From: Polaromonas sp. P2-4
GTDB lineage: Bacteria > Pseudomonadota > Gammaproteobacteria > Burkholderiales > Burkholderiaceae_C
DNA length: 64,000 nucleotides
Direction: 5' to 3'
Assembly: GCA_024703855.1 (NCBI GenBank)
Contig: CP087965.1
Coordinates: forward strand, 5,076,001-5,140,000
The notes under the pieces were generated by a model. That model saw only the letters and a list, made by a program, of their open reading frames with translations, was not told the DNA's origin and did no database searches. A program made the translations under genes and the position numbers. Positions within the stretch are counted from its first letter, which is position 1. Every line of letters starts with the position of its first letter. Shown here in pieces: positions 1 to 9,500 of the stretch.

Positions 1-1365
1 CGCTGCCCCCTGCACCAGAAAATGGGGCTAATTTTCCTTGGGGCGGCCCGGCGGAAAATTGCTCCGGCGGCGAGATCGGCAGCGCCCAATACTTCCAGGC
101 GCTGGCGGCGCGCCGAGCCTGATGTGCGCATGAACCCGCTGCTGCTCAAGCCCGAAAAAGACACGCAAAGCCAGGTCATCCTGATGGGGCAGGTCGATGC
201 CGGGCTCTCGCGCCTGCCCTGGCGCGGCCGCAGCGCTTCGGTGTGGCCGGTCATCGCCCGGGCGCTGGACGAACTGCTGGCCGAGAACGACGTGGTGGTG
301 ATCGAAGGCGCGGGCTCGCCAGCGGAGATCAACCTCAAGGCCAGCGACATCGTCAACATGCGCGTGGCGCTGCATGCCCAGGCCAAGTGCCTGCTGGTCA
401 CCGACATTGACCGCGGCGGCGCCTTTGCCCACCTGTACGGCACCTGGATGATGCTTGACGCGGCCGAACGCGCCTTGATCAGCGGTTTTGTACTCAACAA
501 ATTCCGCGGCGACGCGACGCTGCTGGCGCCGGGCCCGCAAATGCTGCAAGACCTGACCGGTGTGCCCACGGTCGCCACCTTGCCCATGTGGTGGCAGCAC
601 GGCCTGCCCGAAGAAGACGGTGTGTTCGATGATCGCAGCAGGGCGGTGGGCGCTGTTACTACAACCGTCGCCGTCGTCGCCTACCCGCGCATCAGCAACC
701 TCGACGAATTCCAGCCGCTGAAAAACGTGCCCGGAGTGCGCCTGAAGTGGGTGCGCAGCCCCGGCGAGCTGGCGGGGGCTGATTGGGTGGTGTTGCCCGG
801 CTCCAAGCACACCAGCGGCGATTTGGCCTGGTTGCGCACGCAAGGGCTTGACCGCGCGATTGCCTTCCATGCGGAGCAGGGCGGCGCGGTGCTGGGCATT
901 TGCGGCGGCCTGCAAATGCTGGGCGAGGCGCTGATCGATCCGCACGGCATTGACGGCAATGCGCCGGGGCTGGGTCTGCTGCCCGTGGTCACCGTGTTTG
1001 AAGAAGACAAAACGGTGCAGCGCAGGCAGGCCTGCTTTGGCGAGCTGGGCGGGGCGTGGACCGCACTGTCAGGCGTGGCCATGCAGGGCTATGAGATTCA
1101 CCATGGCCAGACGGCACAGCACCCGGCGCTGGCCGCAGCGGGTGACACGGCCCACGCGGTGATGGCAGATGGCCTGGCCTGGCAAAACATCCGCGGCAAT
1201 GTGCTGGGCCTGTATTTGCACGGCATGTTTGAAGACCCGGCCGTGCTGCAGGCGCTCTTCGGTGCCACGGTGCCCACGCTGGACGCGGTATTTGACGGGC
1301 TGGCCGACTACATTGAGCAGCACTTTGCGCCGGGCTTTTTGATGTCGCTGGTTGAAGCGCCCTAA
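1..1365 (+). CDS. cobQ: Cobyric acid synthase CobQ/CbiP, 5'-truncated by window edge, one frameshift
   Basis: Glutamine-dependent amidation of adenosylcobyrinic acid a,c-diamide to cobyric acid in cobalamin synthesis. The N-terminal ATPase part lies mostly off the left edge. What remains covers the motifs RMNPLLLKPE and VVIEGAGSPAE, then a C-terminal class I glutamine amidotransferase domain with nucleophile Cys in LGICGGLQMLG (about 894-926) and catalytic His in GLYLHGMFEDP. The frame before about 110 (reading from position 3, ending GGEIGSAQYFQALAAR) continues in another frame at EPDVRMNP, consistent with loss of one CG dinucleotide near 105-112. The stretch just before GGEIGSAQ is Pro/Gly-rich and not typical of the family, so it may be a lineage insertion. 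Identity is very secure from the amidotransferase half; the true start is outside the window. Confidence 0.93.
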   Translation, partial: RCPLHQKMGLIFLGAARRKIAPAARSAAPNTSRRWRRAEPDVRMNPLLLKPEKDTQSQVILMGQVDAGLSRLPWRGRSASVWPVIARALDELLAENDVVVIEGAGSPAEINLKASDIVNMRVALHAQAKCLLVTDIDRGGAFAHLYGTWMMLDAAERALISGFVLNKFRGDATLLAPGPQMLQDLTGVPTVATLPMWWQHGLPEEDGVFDDRSRAVGAVTTTVAVVAYPRISNLDEFQPLKNVPGVRLKWVRSPGELAGADWVVLPGSKHTSGDLAWLRTQGLDRAIAFHAEQGGAVLGICGGLQMLGEALIDPHGIDGNAPGLGLLPVVTVFEEDKTVQRRQACFGELGGAWTALSGVAMQGYEIHHGQTAQHPALAAAGDTAHAVMADGLAWQNIRGNVLGLYLHGMFEDPAVLQALFGATVPTLDAVFDGLADYIEQHFAPGFLMSLVEAP

Positions 1366-1400
1366 CCAGGCTGGCCAACGCTAACCAGCGCTATCCAGCG

Positions 1401-1874
1401 CTATCCCGGTGCTCGCTTGAAGGGCCCAAAACAGGCCTGCAGCGACTCGGCTTTGCAAACAATCAACTGGTCAAGCTTGGGGCTGAACTGGATGAAGCGC
1501 GTGCCGCTTTCGTTCGAGGCCTCATGCAAGTCGCCAGAGCAATCCCGCTTGCCATTTCCTTTGCTCACAGTTTCATCGAGCCGGTAAAAGCCGAGCAGAC
1601 TGGGCTTGGCCGTTATCTCGTAATCGGCCTGCGTCACCTCTTCACCACTGTTGCCCAGCCGCGTGCCGTCGGCGCGGTACTGCCAGGTTTCGACGCATGT
1701 CTTGCCTGGCAGTGTCCAGGTCCAGCTTCCCACGATGGGATGCGGCGCCGGTACGGCTGCGGCGGATGCAGTGGATGAAGGATCGGCCGCGTTCGCAGCG
1801 GAAAAGCCGCAGAGCAGGGCGGCGAGAACTGACATTTTTCGCAATGAAGGGTTCCTGGCATGGTGGGTTTTCAT
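1401..1874 (-). CDS. Small exported protein of unknown function
   Basis: A 157-residue protein that I do not recognise as a named family. It has a basic N terminus, a hydrophobic segment and an Ala-x-Ala cleavage site (SAANAADP), so it is probably exported to the periplasm. The mature part contains IVGSWTWTLPGKTCVETW, reminiscent of small lipocalin-like or DUF-type beta proteins with a GSW motif, and three to four cysteines that could form disulfides. No partner gene is evident: cobQ converges on it from the left. Its start codon lies 7 bp from the end of a 101-bp inverted-repeat element, and the end of that element (TGGAATGA) is the only Shine-Dalgarno-like sequence in front of the ATG. Confidence 0.7.
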   Translation of the reverse strand: MKTHHARNPSLRKMSVLAALLCGFSAANAADPSSTASAAAVPAPHPIVGSWTWTLPGKTCVETWQYRADGTRLGNSGEEVTQADYEITAKPSLLGFYRLDETVSKGNGKRDCSGDLHEASNESGTRFIQFSPKLDQLIVCKAESLQACFGPFKRAPG

Positions 1875-1881
1875 GAACTCA

Positions 1882-1982
1882 TTCCATTTCTACTTCAATA
1901 CGATATGTCGTTACCCCGCCTTGCCGTGCTGTAGCACTGTCTGCGACAGTGCGCCTAATCTCGCATCGAATTAGAAACGGAA
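1882..1982. repeat. 101-bp inverted-repeat element (MITE-like), copy A
   Basis: Begins TTCCATTTCTACTTCAA and ends with the near inverted repeat (TTAGAAACGGAA). It is flanked on both sides by TCA (1879-1881 and 1983-1985), which looks like a 3-bp target duplication. The centre carries nested palindromes (GTGCTGTAGCAC, CACTGTC...GACAGTG). It has the same length as the copy at 36664-36764 and, in reverse orientation, is clearly homologous to it. It contains no ORF of its own. Confidence 0.8.
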
Positions 1983-2096
1983 TCACGCATTATGAATAAG
2001 CGCTGTAAAGCCCGCGCAGCAACACCGGCCATGCTGGCTGGCGTGGCTTATTCCAGTTCGCATTATTGATCTTTCCTTAATGGATGACACTCTTGC

Positions 2097-2216
2097 GGTC
2101 ATCGCGCGGCCTACGCACCGTCTCGTCATCGCGAGGCCGCAGGCCGTGGCGATCCATCGTCGATCAAGCGCAGCCATGGATTGCCGCGCTGCCTGCAATG
2201 ACAGGAATGCTGTCAT
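2097..2216. repeat. Palindromic intergenic repeat (GTCAT...CCATGGATTGC type)
   Basis: A sequence of the type GTCATCGCGAGGCCGCAGG ... GCGATCCAT ... CATGGATTGCCGCGC ... TGCAATGAC, with outer GTCAT/ATGAC arms. It belongs to the widespread family of proteobacterial intergenic palindromes that carry GGATCCATGGATTG-like cores. Related copies are at 3421-3535 and 9917-9996. Confidence 0.6.
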
Positions 2217-2221
2217 GAATT

Positions 2222-2355
2222 GTGAAAAGCTCAATAGAAGCGAGAACAAGGCGCGACGCCGCAGACAGTGCTACAGCATGTCCCCTTGCGTCTGGCGACG
2301 CCAGTGGAGGGGCAAGGCTAAGCAACGCAGTTATCGTTTTTAAGGCGAATTGGAA
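2222..2355. repeat. Degenerate copy C of the 101-bp inverted-repeat element
   Basis: Shares GCCGCAGACAGTGCT and AGCA with the centre of copy B, then, after extra bases, GGCAA...GCAACG...TATCG and ends AATTGGAA directly against the stop codon (TTA, 2356-2358) of the Bug receptor gene. The left arm is poorly conserved. Copy B sits in the same position relative to its neighbour's stop codon. Confidence 0.45.
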
Positions 2356-3343
2356 TTACTGGGCCTGAAAGCCGCTGGCCTTGATGATGCGTGCCCAGGT
2401 TTTTGCATAGGCCTGCTCGCGGCTTGCCAGTTGCTGCGGCGGCATGTAACCCACGGTGAGGCCCATGGCTGTCAGCCGGTCCCTGTACCTCGGGCAGGGC
2501 AATCACTTTGGCGACCGCTTCGGAAAAACGGTCAATGCTGGCTTTGGGTGTACCGGCAGGCGCAAAAATTCCGTAGTAGGGCACGTCCTCAAACCCGGCC
2601 AGTCCCAGCTCCGCAAACGTCGGTACATCGGGCAGCGCGGCCTGCCGGGAGCCGCCCAGCACCGCCACCACGCGAATCTTGCCGGCCTTGTGGTTCTCGA
2701 TGAAGTCGGGAATCGAGCCGACACCGGCACCAATCTGGTTGCCCAGCATGTCGGCGATCATGGGGGCGCTGCCCCGGTAGGGGGCGGCTTGCAGATCCAG
2801 CGTGTATTTTTCGCCAATCAGTTTGACCAGGAACTCGGGCACCGAGGCGGGCGCGGGAATGCCCACATTGCCTTTGCCTGCGCCCTGGCTGCGCACCCAG
2901 GCCACGTACTCGTTCATGGACTTTGCCGGCGTGCCGCCAGAGACGGCCAGCGCGTTGACAAAAGTGGCAAAGCCGGCCACCGCCACAAAATCTTTCGCCG
3001 GGTCAAAGCCGGGGTTTTTCACCACCAGCGGCAGGATGGACACCGTGTGGTCATGCGTGAGGAAAAAGGTTGTGCCGTCTGCCGGCGCCGCCTTCAGGGC
3101 CTGCGCCGCGATCTGCCCGCCCGCACCCGCCCGGTTTTCAACAACCACAGTCGTACCCAGCGAATCCTTCAGCTTCTCGGCGAGGGTGCGGGCAATGACA
3201 TCGGTACCGCCGCCCGCCGGAAACCCGACCAGCAGCTTGATGGTGCCGGTCTGTGCCTGCGCCATGCCTGCCAGCAGAAGTGCACTGACGACGAGGGCGT
3301 TGCGCAGCGTGCTCAAGACACGCTTGCTTTGTGAGCTGACCAT
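2356..3343 (-). CDS. Bug-family (TctC) tripartite tricarboxylate receptor, one frameshift
   Basis: Periplasmic solute-binding protein of the Bug family, which in Burkholderiales binds carboxylates and other small organic molecules. The start is the ATG at 3341-3343, preceded by GGAG at good spacing, giving a signal peptide ending GMAQAQ. Diagnostic motifs are KLLVGFPAGGGTDVIAR, VVVENRAGAGG and PYRGSAPMIADMLG. The reading frame breaks at about 2483-2485 where a GGG run has one base too many; the restored frame continues DRLTAMGLTVGYMPPQQLA and ends at 2356 with the normal C terminus. No TctA/TctB membrane genes are nearby, so it is an orphan receptor. Substrate unknown. Confidence 0.88.
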
Positions 3344-3420
3344 GGAGAACTCCATTTCGTGGGTAAAAAAACAAGATTGGTATTTTGCTGCAATAACGGT
3401 GCCAGCTGTGTGCGTACCGC

Positions 3421-3535
3421 GGACCCCAGATCGGGAATACCCCCGGACTCGATCCGGAGTTCGGGACAGCCCCTTACCCTGGTTTGTCATCCCGGACCTG
3501 ATCCGGGATCCATGGATTGCCGGGCCGCAGCGTGA
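3421..3535. repeat. Palindromic intergenic repeat with CCCGGACCTGATCCGGG core
   Basis: Contains GTCATCCCGGACCTGATCC followed by GGGATCCATGGATTG, an inverted repeat (CCCGGA/TCCGGG), plus a degenerate first half at 3421-3470 (CCCCCGGACTCGATCCGG). It belongs to the same family as the repeat at 9917-9996 and may form a strong RNA hairpin. Confidence 0.65.
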
Positions 3536-3660
3536 TGCCTCGGTACGTGTTTAGCGCAGGCCCGGCATGAGGCTCGCTTCACCGTACAGCTGTGCGCACC
3601 GCCGGCGGCAGGCGGTTCAGGCCTTTCGAGGTGCTTCAGGGCTGCTGCAGGCCTCAATTT

Positions 3661-3718
3661 ATAAGCCAAATCGGGCTCCGGCCCAATGAATATGGGCACA
3701 TATTGCTATTAAAAGTAG
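3661..3718 (+). repeat. Comamonadaceae-type dispersed repeat, copy R1 (degenerate)
   Basis: Reads AAATCGGGCTCCGGCCCAAT ... GGGCACATATTGCTATTAAAA, which lines up with the copies at 19494-19550, 34759-34820, 45331-45389 and 58219-58276, whose core is GCGCAAGCAGCTATCAAA. Confidence 0.55.
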
Positions 3719-4137
3719 AGCGGGACAATGTGAAGCGGCAGTTGATCCAACAGTCCTTGGCCCGCGAAAGCGGACCTCCGAACGAAAGCGGATGGCTATT
3801 GAAAATATGTGGTTATCGGGAGTTAGCGAACGGCGGCATAGGGCACAAAGCAGGTGCCAATGTTTGCGATCAGATAACCACAAAGCGGCCACTCAGCGTC
3901 AAGCGAATTTTTGCTGACTAGCGTATTTGTTCGGATCATTCGGTGGTTTCAACTCGACGAGGGTCGTCTATTCGCCGAACGGAATTGCTTGCGCACGCTA
4001 TGATTCCTACCTTGGAGGAGAGGCGCAATTCTTAGAAGCTTGCAGCCGCTAAAGAACTTCGGCAAGGTCATGTCATTCGCTTGACTCATACAGTCGTCGA
4101 GACTTGACGCTAGCCACCTAGAAGAAGGAAAAGAGAG
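3719..4137. other. Gene-free stretch before the accessory block
   Basis: I see no convincing gene here. The reading frame over 3592-3921 lacks a ribosome binding site and family features. The stretch holds the left arm of an inverted repeat (3793-3858) and ends with a purine-rich ribosome binding region (GAAGGAAAAGAGAG) directly before the ATG at 4138. TTGACT at 4081-4086 could be a -35 box, but I find no good -10. Confidence 0.5.
3793..3858 (-). repeat. Left arm of inverted repeat flanking the accessory block
   Basis: On the minus strand it reads CCGCCGTTCGCTAACTCC then CGATAACCACATATT ... CAATAGC. Over 42 bp it matches the plus-strand sequence ending at 9869 at 35 positions (about 83%). 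The two arms lie about 6 kb apart, in opposite orientation, just outside the ptuA-like to STAND gene block. Confidence 0.65.
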
Positions 4138-5644
4138 ATGCCGTCAAGCTTGAAATTTCTGGTTCGATCTCGCGGTCAGGTGGTTGCGAAAGCTCCTCGC
4201 CCTGCGTTCGTGCTGACGACGGACAAGTGGGACGATTTCGGGCATGAGGTGCAACTCCACTTGGCGTATCTCGATGCCCAAGACAGCGAAACGCGGGTCG
4301 GCACGGTCAAGATTCTGCAAAGAACCGGTGACGACGAGGAGCCGATCGCGGTTGCATCGAGGACAAAGCTCCCGGCTTCCTTCGATGAATTGGGCAAGGG
4401 GTTCATTTCTCTAGGACAGGAGGAGGATTACTACAAGAATCTTCACCAACTGCTCGGCCGGCAAGTCGGCGGCGTGCTCAGTGCTTTGCGCGACATTGCC
4501 TGGCAACCTGCACTCGCAGCAGATTTCGAACCCACTTCCGCATTCCTGCAACGCGATGATGCGTGAGAACGGTGCGCATCGTTCCCGGCGCTTCGGCCGG
4601 GTTTGGGCGGAAGGCGAAAAGGCGACAGAGAAGCTGTCGTTCAACTACTCCGGTGTCATCGATGGCGCCGAGGAACCGATCGACGTGAAGATTGCGTTCA
4701 ATGGCAAAGATCCCCTGCCAGGCAGAGTTGTCGGGATTATCGGACGCAATGCTGTCGGCAAGACCAGGTTCCTGGCAAAACTCGGTGAGGACCTTGCCCA
4801 GATATCACGTACATCGGCCGAGCGCTTGGCCGAGCGCGAAGGACGGTTTCCCGGCGGACGACCTCTGTTCACCCGCATCATTGCCATCTCATACAGCGCG
4901 TTCGATCGCTTCAAGCGCCCGCCGGCTGATGCGTCCAGCAGCTATGTCTATTGCGGCATCCGCAACGACAAAGGCGGACTGTCGCGCAATTCATTGATCG
5001 AGGCTTACCGGAAGAATCAGAGTCGCATCCGCGAGAGGGGTTTGCAGTCCGACTGGACCGGGCACATGAAGACGATCCTGGGCGATCTCAGCGAAAACCT
5101 CACGGCGAGTCTTGAGGAGGAGATTTCAGGCTCGACCCAAGAAGACCGGGCGCTGTCGCTGCTCAGTTCCGGACAATCCATCCTCTGTCATTTCGTCACG
5201 GCATTGCTGGCATGGATTCAGCCCAACACGCTGGTGCTGTTCGATGAGCCTGAAACGCACTTGCACCCCAACGCGGTGGCAAGTCTGTTCCTGGTGCTGG
5301 CGGATATCCTGAAGAGTTTCGATTCCTATGCCATCGTCGCCACCCACTCACCGGTTGTCATTCAGGAGATTCCGGCGAAGCGCGTTCTGGTGTTCCAGCG
5401 CACGGGAGATGTGACCGTCGCCGAACCGCTCGCACTGGAGAGCTTCGGCGAAAGCGTCACCGAGCTCACGCGGCACGTATTCGAAACCATTGAAGTTGAA
5501 AGTCTTTACCGACGAACGCTCAAGGAACTGTCTGCAGACGCGTCCGCTGAAGAGGTGATGGCGCGATTCGATCGGGGTTTGAGCCTGAGTGCCCAAGCCT
5601 ACCTCCTGGCGCAGTACGGCAAGCCCGAGGGCAAGAAGAAATGA
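4138..5644 (+). CDS. AAA ATPase of Septu type (PtuA-like), with frame disruption near its middle
   Basis: The first part (4138-4566, 142 residues, MPSSLKFLVRSRG...) is an N-terminal domain with the block TTDKWDDFGHEVQLHL. The second part, in another frame (open from 4481, with an internal ATG at 4556), is an ABC/OLD-type ATPase: Walker A GIIGRNAVGKTRF, signature LLSSGQS, Walker B LVLFDEPETHLHP and switch His in IVATHSP. Two -1 shifts between about 4563 and 4590 (TGGAGA read as TGAGA, and one T lost) would join them into one protein of about 500 residues, which fits the domain order I know from related ATPases. Alternatively they are two overlapping, coupled genes. The gene overlaps the HNH gene by ATGA. 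In Septu, the ATPase assembles with an HNH nuclease and restricts phage; here that role is inferred. Confidence 0.72.
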
Positions 5645-6489
5645 AGAGGCTGACGCCTCTTGGCGACGATCCGGCCTATATCGATCGATACGTCGCCATT
5701 CGGAACCAGAAGCGTCTGGCAGTGCGTAATCAACTGGTTGCAGCGCATCCTTTCGTTGAGGAACGATACGACAAACTGGACGAGGCGATCGCGGCCGATA
5801 CGCTACGCCTGATGGAGGTAGACGGAAGAGCTGCCCCCATCGGGGACGCCTTGCGTGCGTGCTATGGCGGTTCGACGCAGCCCTTGAAGGATCTGAAGAA
5901 GGCGATCACAGCAGCGCAGCCCAAGCGTCTGCTCAAGTATTGCCCAATGTGTGGGACGACGATCCATTCGACTTTTGATCACTACTTGCCGGCGGTGCGC
6001 TTTCCGGAGTTTTCGGTACATCCACTGAACCTGATTCCTTGCTGCTCGAAGTGCAACTCCACGAAGAACGACGACTGGCTCACGCCGGCAGGACGGCGTC
6101 AGTATCTTCATGCGTTTTCGGATGAAATACCGGATGCGACTTTCGTGACGGTCACGTTGCACGAAGGGGATGTCATGACTGGAGTCGGCGCAAGTTTTTC
6201 GCTCGTGCGACCGAATGAAATCGAAGCATCGACTTGGGTGCTAATCAAGTCTCACTTTGACAGACTGCACCTGCTCGAGCGTTATGCTGAGCTCAGCAAT
6301 GATGAGATTGCCGAGATGCTGTCCGATTGCCGGATTTTTCTCGATTCTGGTGGTCCTGACGTCCGGCAGTTTCTAGGTCATTGCGCTCAGGAGCGCTTTG
6401 GCATCCACGGTCGCAACCACTGGCGAGCGGTGTTGATGCAAGCGCTAGCTGAGCATGAGAATCTCGACTCGTGGCTTGAGGTCGCATGA
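5641..6489 (+). CDS. HNH endonuclease, Septu PtuB-like
   Basis: Intact 282-residue protein whose ATG overlaps the ATPase stop codon (AAATGAAG), so the pair is translationally coupled. The N-terminal about 95 residues are helical and charged. The nuclease core follows at about 100-145: zinc-type CPMCG, DHYLPAVRFPEF, HPLNLIPCCSKCNSTKND, i.e. two CxxC knuckles around the DH...N...K elements of an HNH/beta-beta-alpha-metal fold. The C-terminal 130 residues are helical and may contact the ATPase. ATPase plus HNH nuclease in one transcription unit is the hallmark of the Septu anti-phage system. I infer defence from architecture only; a toxin-like or plasmid-targeting role is equally compatible. Confidence 0.78.
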   Translation: MKRLTPLGDDPAYIDRYVAIRNQKRLAVRNQLVAAHPFVEERYDKLDEAIAADTLRLMEVDGRAAPIGDALRACYGGSTQPLKDLKKAITAAQPKRLLKYCPMCGTTIHSTFDHYLPAVRFPEFSVHPLNLIPCCSKCNSTKNDDWLTPAGRRQYLHAFSDEIPDATFVTVTLHEGDVMTGVGASFSLVRPNEIEASTWVLIKSHFDRLHLLERYAELSNDEIAEMLSDCRIFLDSGGPDVRQFLGHCAQERFGIHGRNHWRAVLMQALAEHENLDSWLEVA

Positions 6490-6592
6490 TCGTTCCAGAT
6501 ACATTCTGCACAAGCGTGACCGCTAGATTGAGCGAAGAGGATTCGCTTTGCGACTTCGGCGTTGCGCCTGTCATGTAGTCGGGCTGCAGAAG

Positions 6593-9500
6593 ATGGACGC
6601 ACGTGAAAAGCAAATCGCAGCGCCAAAGTCTTGGGAGACTTTCGAGGATTTGTGTCTCGCGTTATTCAAGGCCATCTGGAATGACCCGCTCGCCCAGAAG
6701 AATGGCCGCCGAGGTCAACGTCAGCATGGTGTCGATGTGTTCGGCTCCGCAGACGGCAGTGGACCTGCTTTCTTTGGTGTCCAGTGCAAGGGCAAGGATC
6801 AGGGGCTGGGGGCACAAGCCACCGTTCGCGAACTCGAAGAGGAACTGGCCAGAGCGGAGGCTTGGAAACCTCCACTCGCGCATTGGACTTTTGCGACCAC
6901 CGCGCCCACCGACGCTGTCCTGCAGGAGGCGGCGCGACAGCTATCGGCGAAGCGGACGGCCAAGGGGCTATTCCCTGTCAGCGTCCTTGGATGGGGCGAC
7001 ATCCAAGCATTGCTCGTCGAACACCGGAGTGCGCTCAGGCAGTTCTATCCAGAAGTGGAATCCGACCTGCCGTCGCTCATTGCGGAGTTGCGCGGCTTTG
7101 CGGGGGAGAGGTCCTGGCCGCCTTGCGACGGGACATTGCCGACTTGGCCGCACGATCGATCCAGCCCACACCGACGACGACCTCCTGGCTGCAGGTGACC
7201 TTTGACGACTGCCGCGATCTCGGCCCTGCCTTGATGGGACGCGCGTTGGGACCCTCTGATGTCGCCGCCTGTCCGGTCCTTCCCGAAGCCCAGATCGCAA
7301 TAGCAGAGTTACAGCGCGTTTTCCGCACGGCTCGAAGGTCAACCTGGCGCGGGAAAGTCCGTCTGCGCGCTACAGGCGGCGAAGGACTTCGCCGACCGTG
7401 GTTGGGCCGTCTACAAGCTTGCCGATCCTTGCGTGAGTTCGGTAACGTGGCTTCCGTCCACGGATCAGCGAATCCTCTATCTCATCGACGACGGCCACCT
7501 TACCCCGGATCACGTGCTCCGGCATGCCGAAGCGCAATCCAACGCGGCGCGGATGGTGCTCTCCACCCACAACGCCATCGGGCACGGCAGCGGCGGCCGG
7601 GGTGCCATTGCGATGGACTCGAAGCGAGCCATCGGCGTCATCGCCTCGGGCCTGCGCAGCAACCGCGCGGAGACTTTGGCCGTAGTACGACGTGCTGACG
7701 ATCGTGTAGGAGACCGCCCGGGCGATGAGTCGCTCGATCACCGTCTCGACTACGCTGAGAAGCAGGCTGACCGGCCTTGGCAATTTTGCTTCATCTTGGG
7801 CGGCGGCTGGCGCCGGGCGACTACTGCGGCCGATGCTGCTCGCATCGCCGGCGCGGACATCACCCTTGCCGCCGTTGCCATACGCCAAATGGCGTCACGG
7901 GATGCGCGGCCAAGCCGCGACGAACTCCACAGCATGTTGGAAGACGCTGGGGTCACAAACGTAGCAGCGGACGAGGCGCTCAGCTGGTTGATAAGAGAGC
8001 GGCTGGTCGTAGGCACCAGCGACCTGCGAACACCGCATCAACGCTTTTCGAGCGTAGTCCTTGGGCGCATCCTGGCGGGGCAGGACGAAGTCGGACGGAG
8101 GGCCGTTGGAGCGCTTTTGAATTCTGCCTTGACGGATTCAGCGCTCCCCCTTGCCGGGCTTCACTTCCTTCTGCACGAAGTTCGCTTCTTGGATCAACGG
8201 TACATCTGGACTGGCTTGGTCGACCCAGCGCGGCTCGCGCCGCTGTTAAACCGATGCTGGACGGTGGTGAGCGCCGACGAGCGGATGTTCGCGATGCTCG
8301 TTCTCCATGAGCTCAGCGGCTACATCCCGGGCTGGCCGCACAGCGTTCTGGACGGACGCTACGATGTCCTGGCGCAGTGGTTCTCCGATCCGCAGGAGCC
8401 GAGCGGCTATGGCATCGGCCGTCTCACCAATGCCGTCCGAGAAAAAGATGAGCAGCTTGCCAATGCCCTGATCGGCGCATCCGACGCCGAAGGGGTCGCA
8501 GCGACGGTCTCAAGGGCGAGCGTCGCAACGGCCTACAACCTCTCTGAAATGCTGTCCTTCACGGGCAACTCACGGCCGGAAGCGTGGAAGGCAAGGTTCT
8601 CGGCGGCCTTGGATCGACAAGCATTAGTCGCCTTGGGCCTGCAACTGGCCGAAAGGCGAATCGCCCTTCGTCTACGCCAAGCTCTGCCAAGCGTTGTGCT
8701 GGACCGATGAGTCGTTGGCGCTGGACATGGTTGAAGCTTTCCTGCCCACAGCGGCCTCGGCGCTCGCGAATGACCCCATCACCGCCTTCCACGAACTACA
8801 CGAAATTGCTTCAACGGTCCTACGGACCCTCGATGTGCTAGGGGTCTACAAGGGCAAGCATCGGCCCAGCGAGCGGGCACGACGCCTCGCCGCCCAGCTC
8901 TGTGCGGCGATCAAGCCGACTACGTTCGCAACGAAATTGTCAGCGACCCGAAAGCGGGATATGCAGCAGGCCGCTTTCCTGCTCAGCTTTCTCGCGACCG
9001 CAGCACCGAAGAAGTTCAACCAGACAATCGTAGCGATCGATTGGGACCAAGTCGGCACGACCTTCGGCGACGACTGGTCGGATCTGTTTCACGACGCAGA
9101 GGTGTTTCTCGGCGTCTGCTTCCGTCGTCCGGAGCACAGACGTGCGGTCGCCGCCTTCATCGCTCGCAACGCGGATCGGATTGTCGTCATGCCACCGCGC
9201 CTTGCGTTGATGGCCCCCGACGTGGCATGCAGGCACGTTGAGAAGGGCCGCCGTATCGCCCTTTCGCGGTTCGACCATGTCGAGTGGCGCTTCGGCGCGG
9301 GCCTGATTCCATATTTCCATAAATCCCGACCGGATCTCGTTGAAGCGCTTCTGACGCCGGCGGAAGCTACTGCAACCCGGGCCCTGTCGCAGCATCACCC
9401 GAGCTGGTACGCGGAGGTCACGCTCTTCATCAGGCTTCTGCGTCAGTTGGTACCGCAAAGTCTCGAACGCATCCTGGCCCAAGTGGACTTCACTGGTGCC

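Noticed and set aside
2080..2343. Reading frames across the intergenic region 2080-2343
   Set aside because: They run through the palindromic repeat and the degenerate inverted-repeat element on both strands and have no coding features.
3592..3921. A 109-residue plus-strand reading frame before the ATPase gene
   Set aside because: No ribosome binding site, no recognisable family, and it overlaps the left arm of the flanking inverted repeat.
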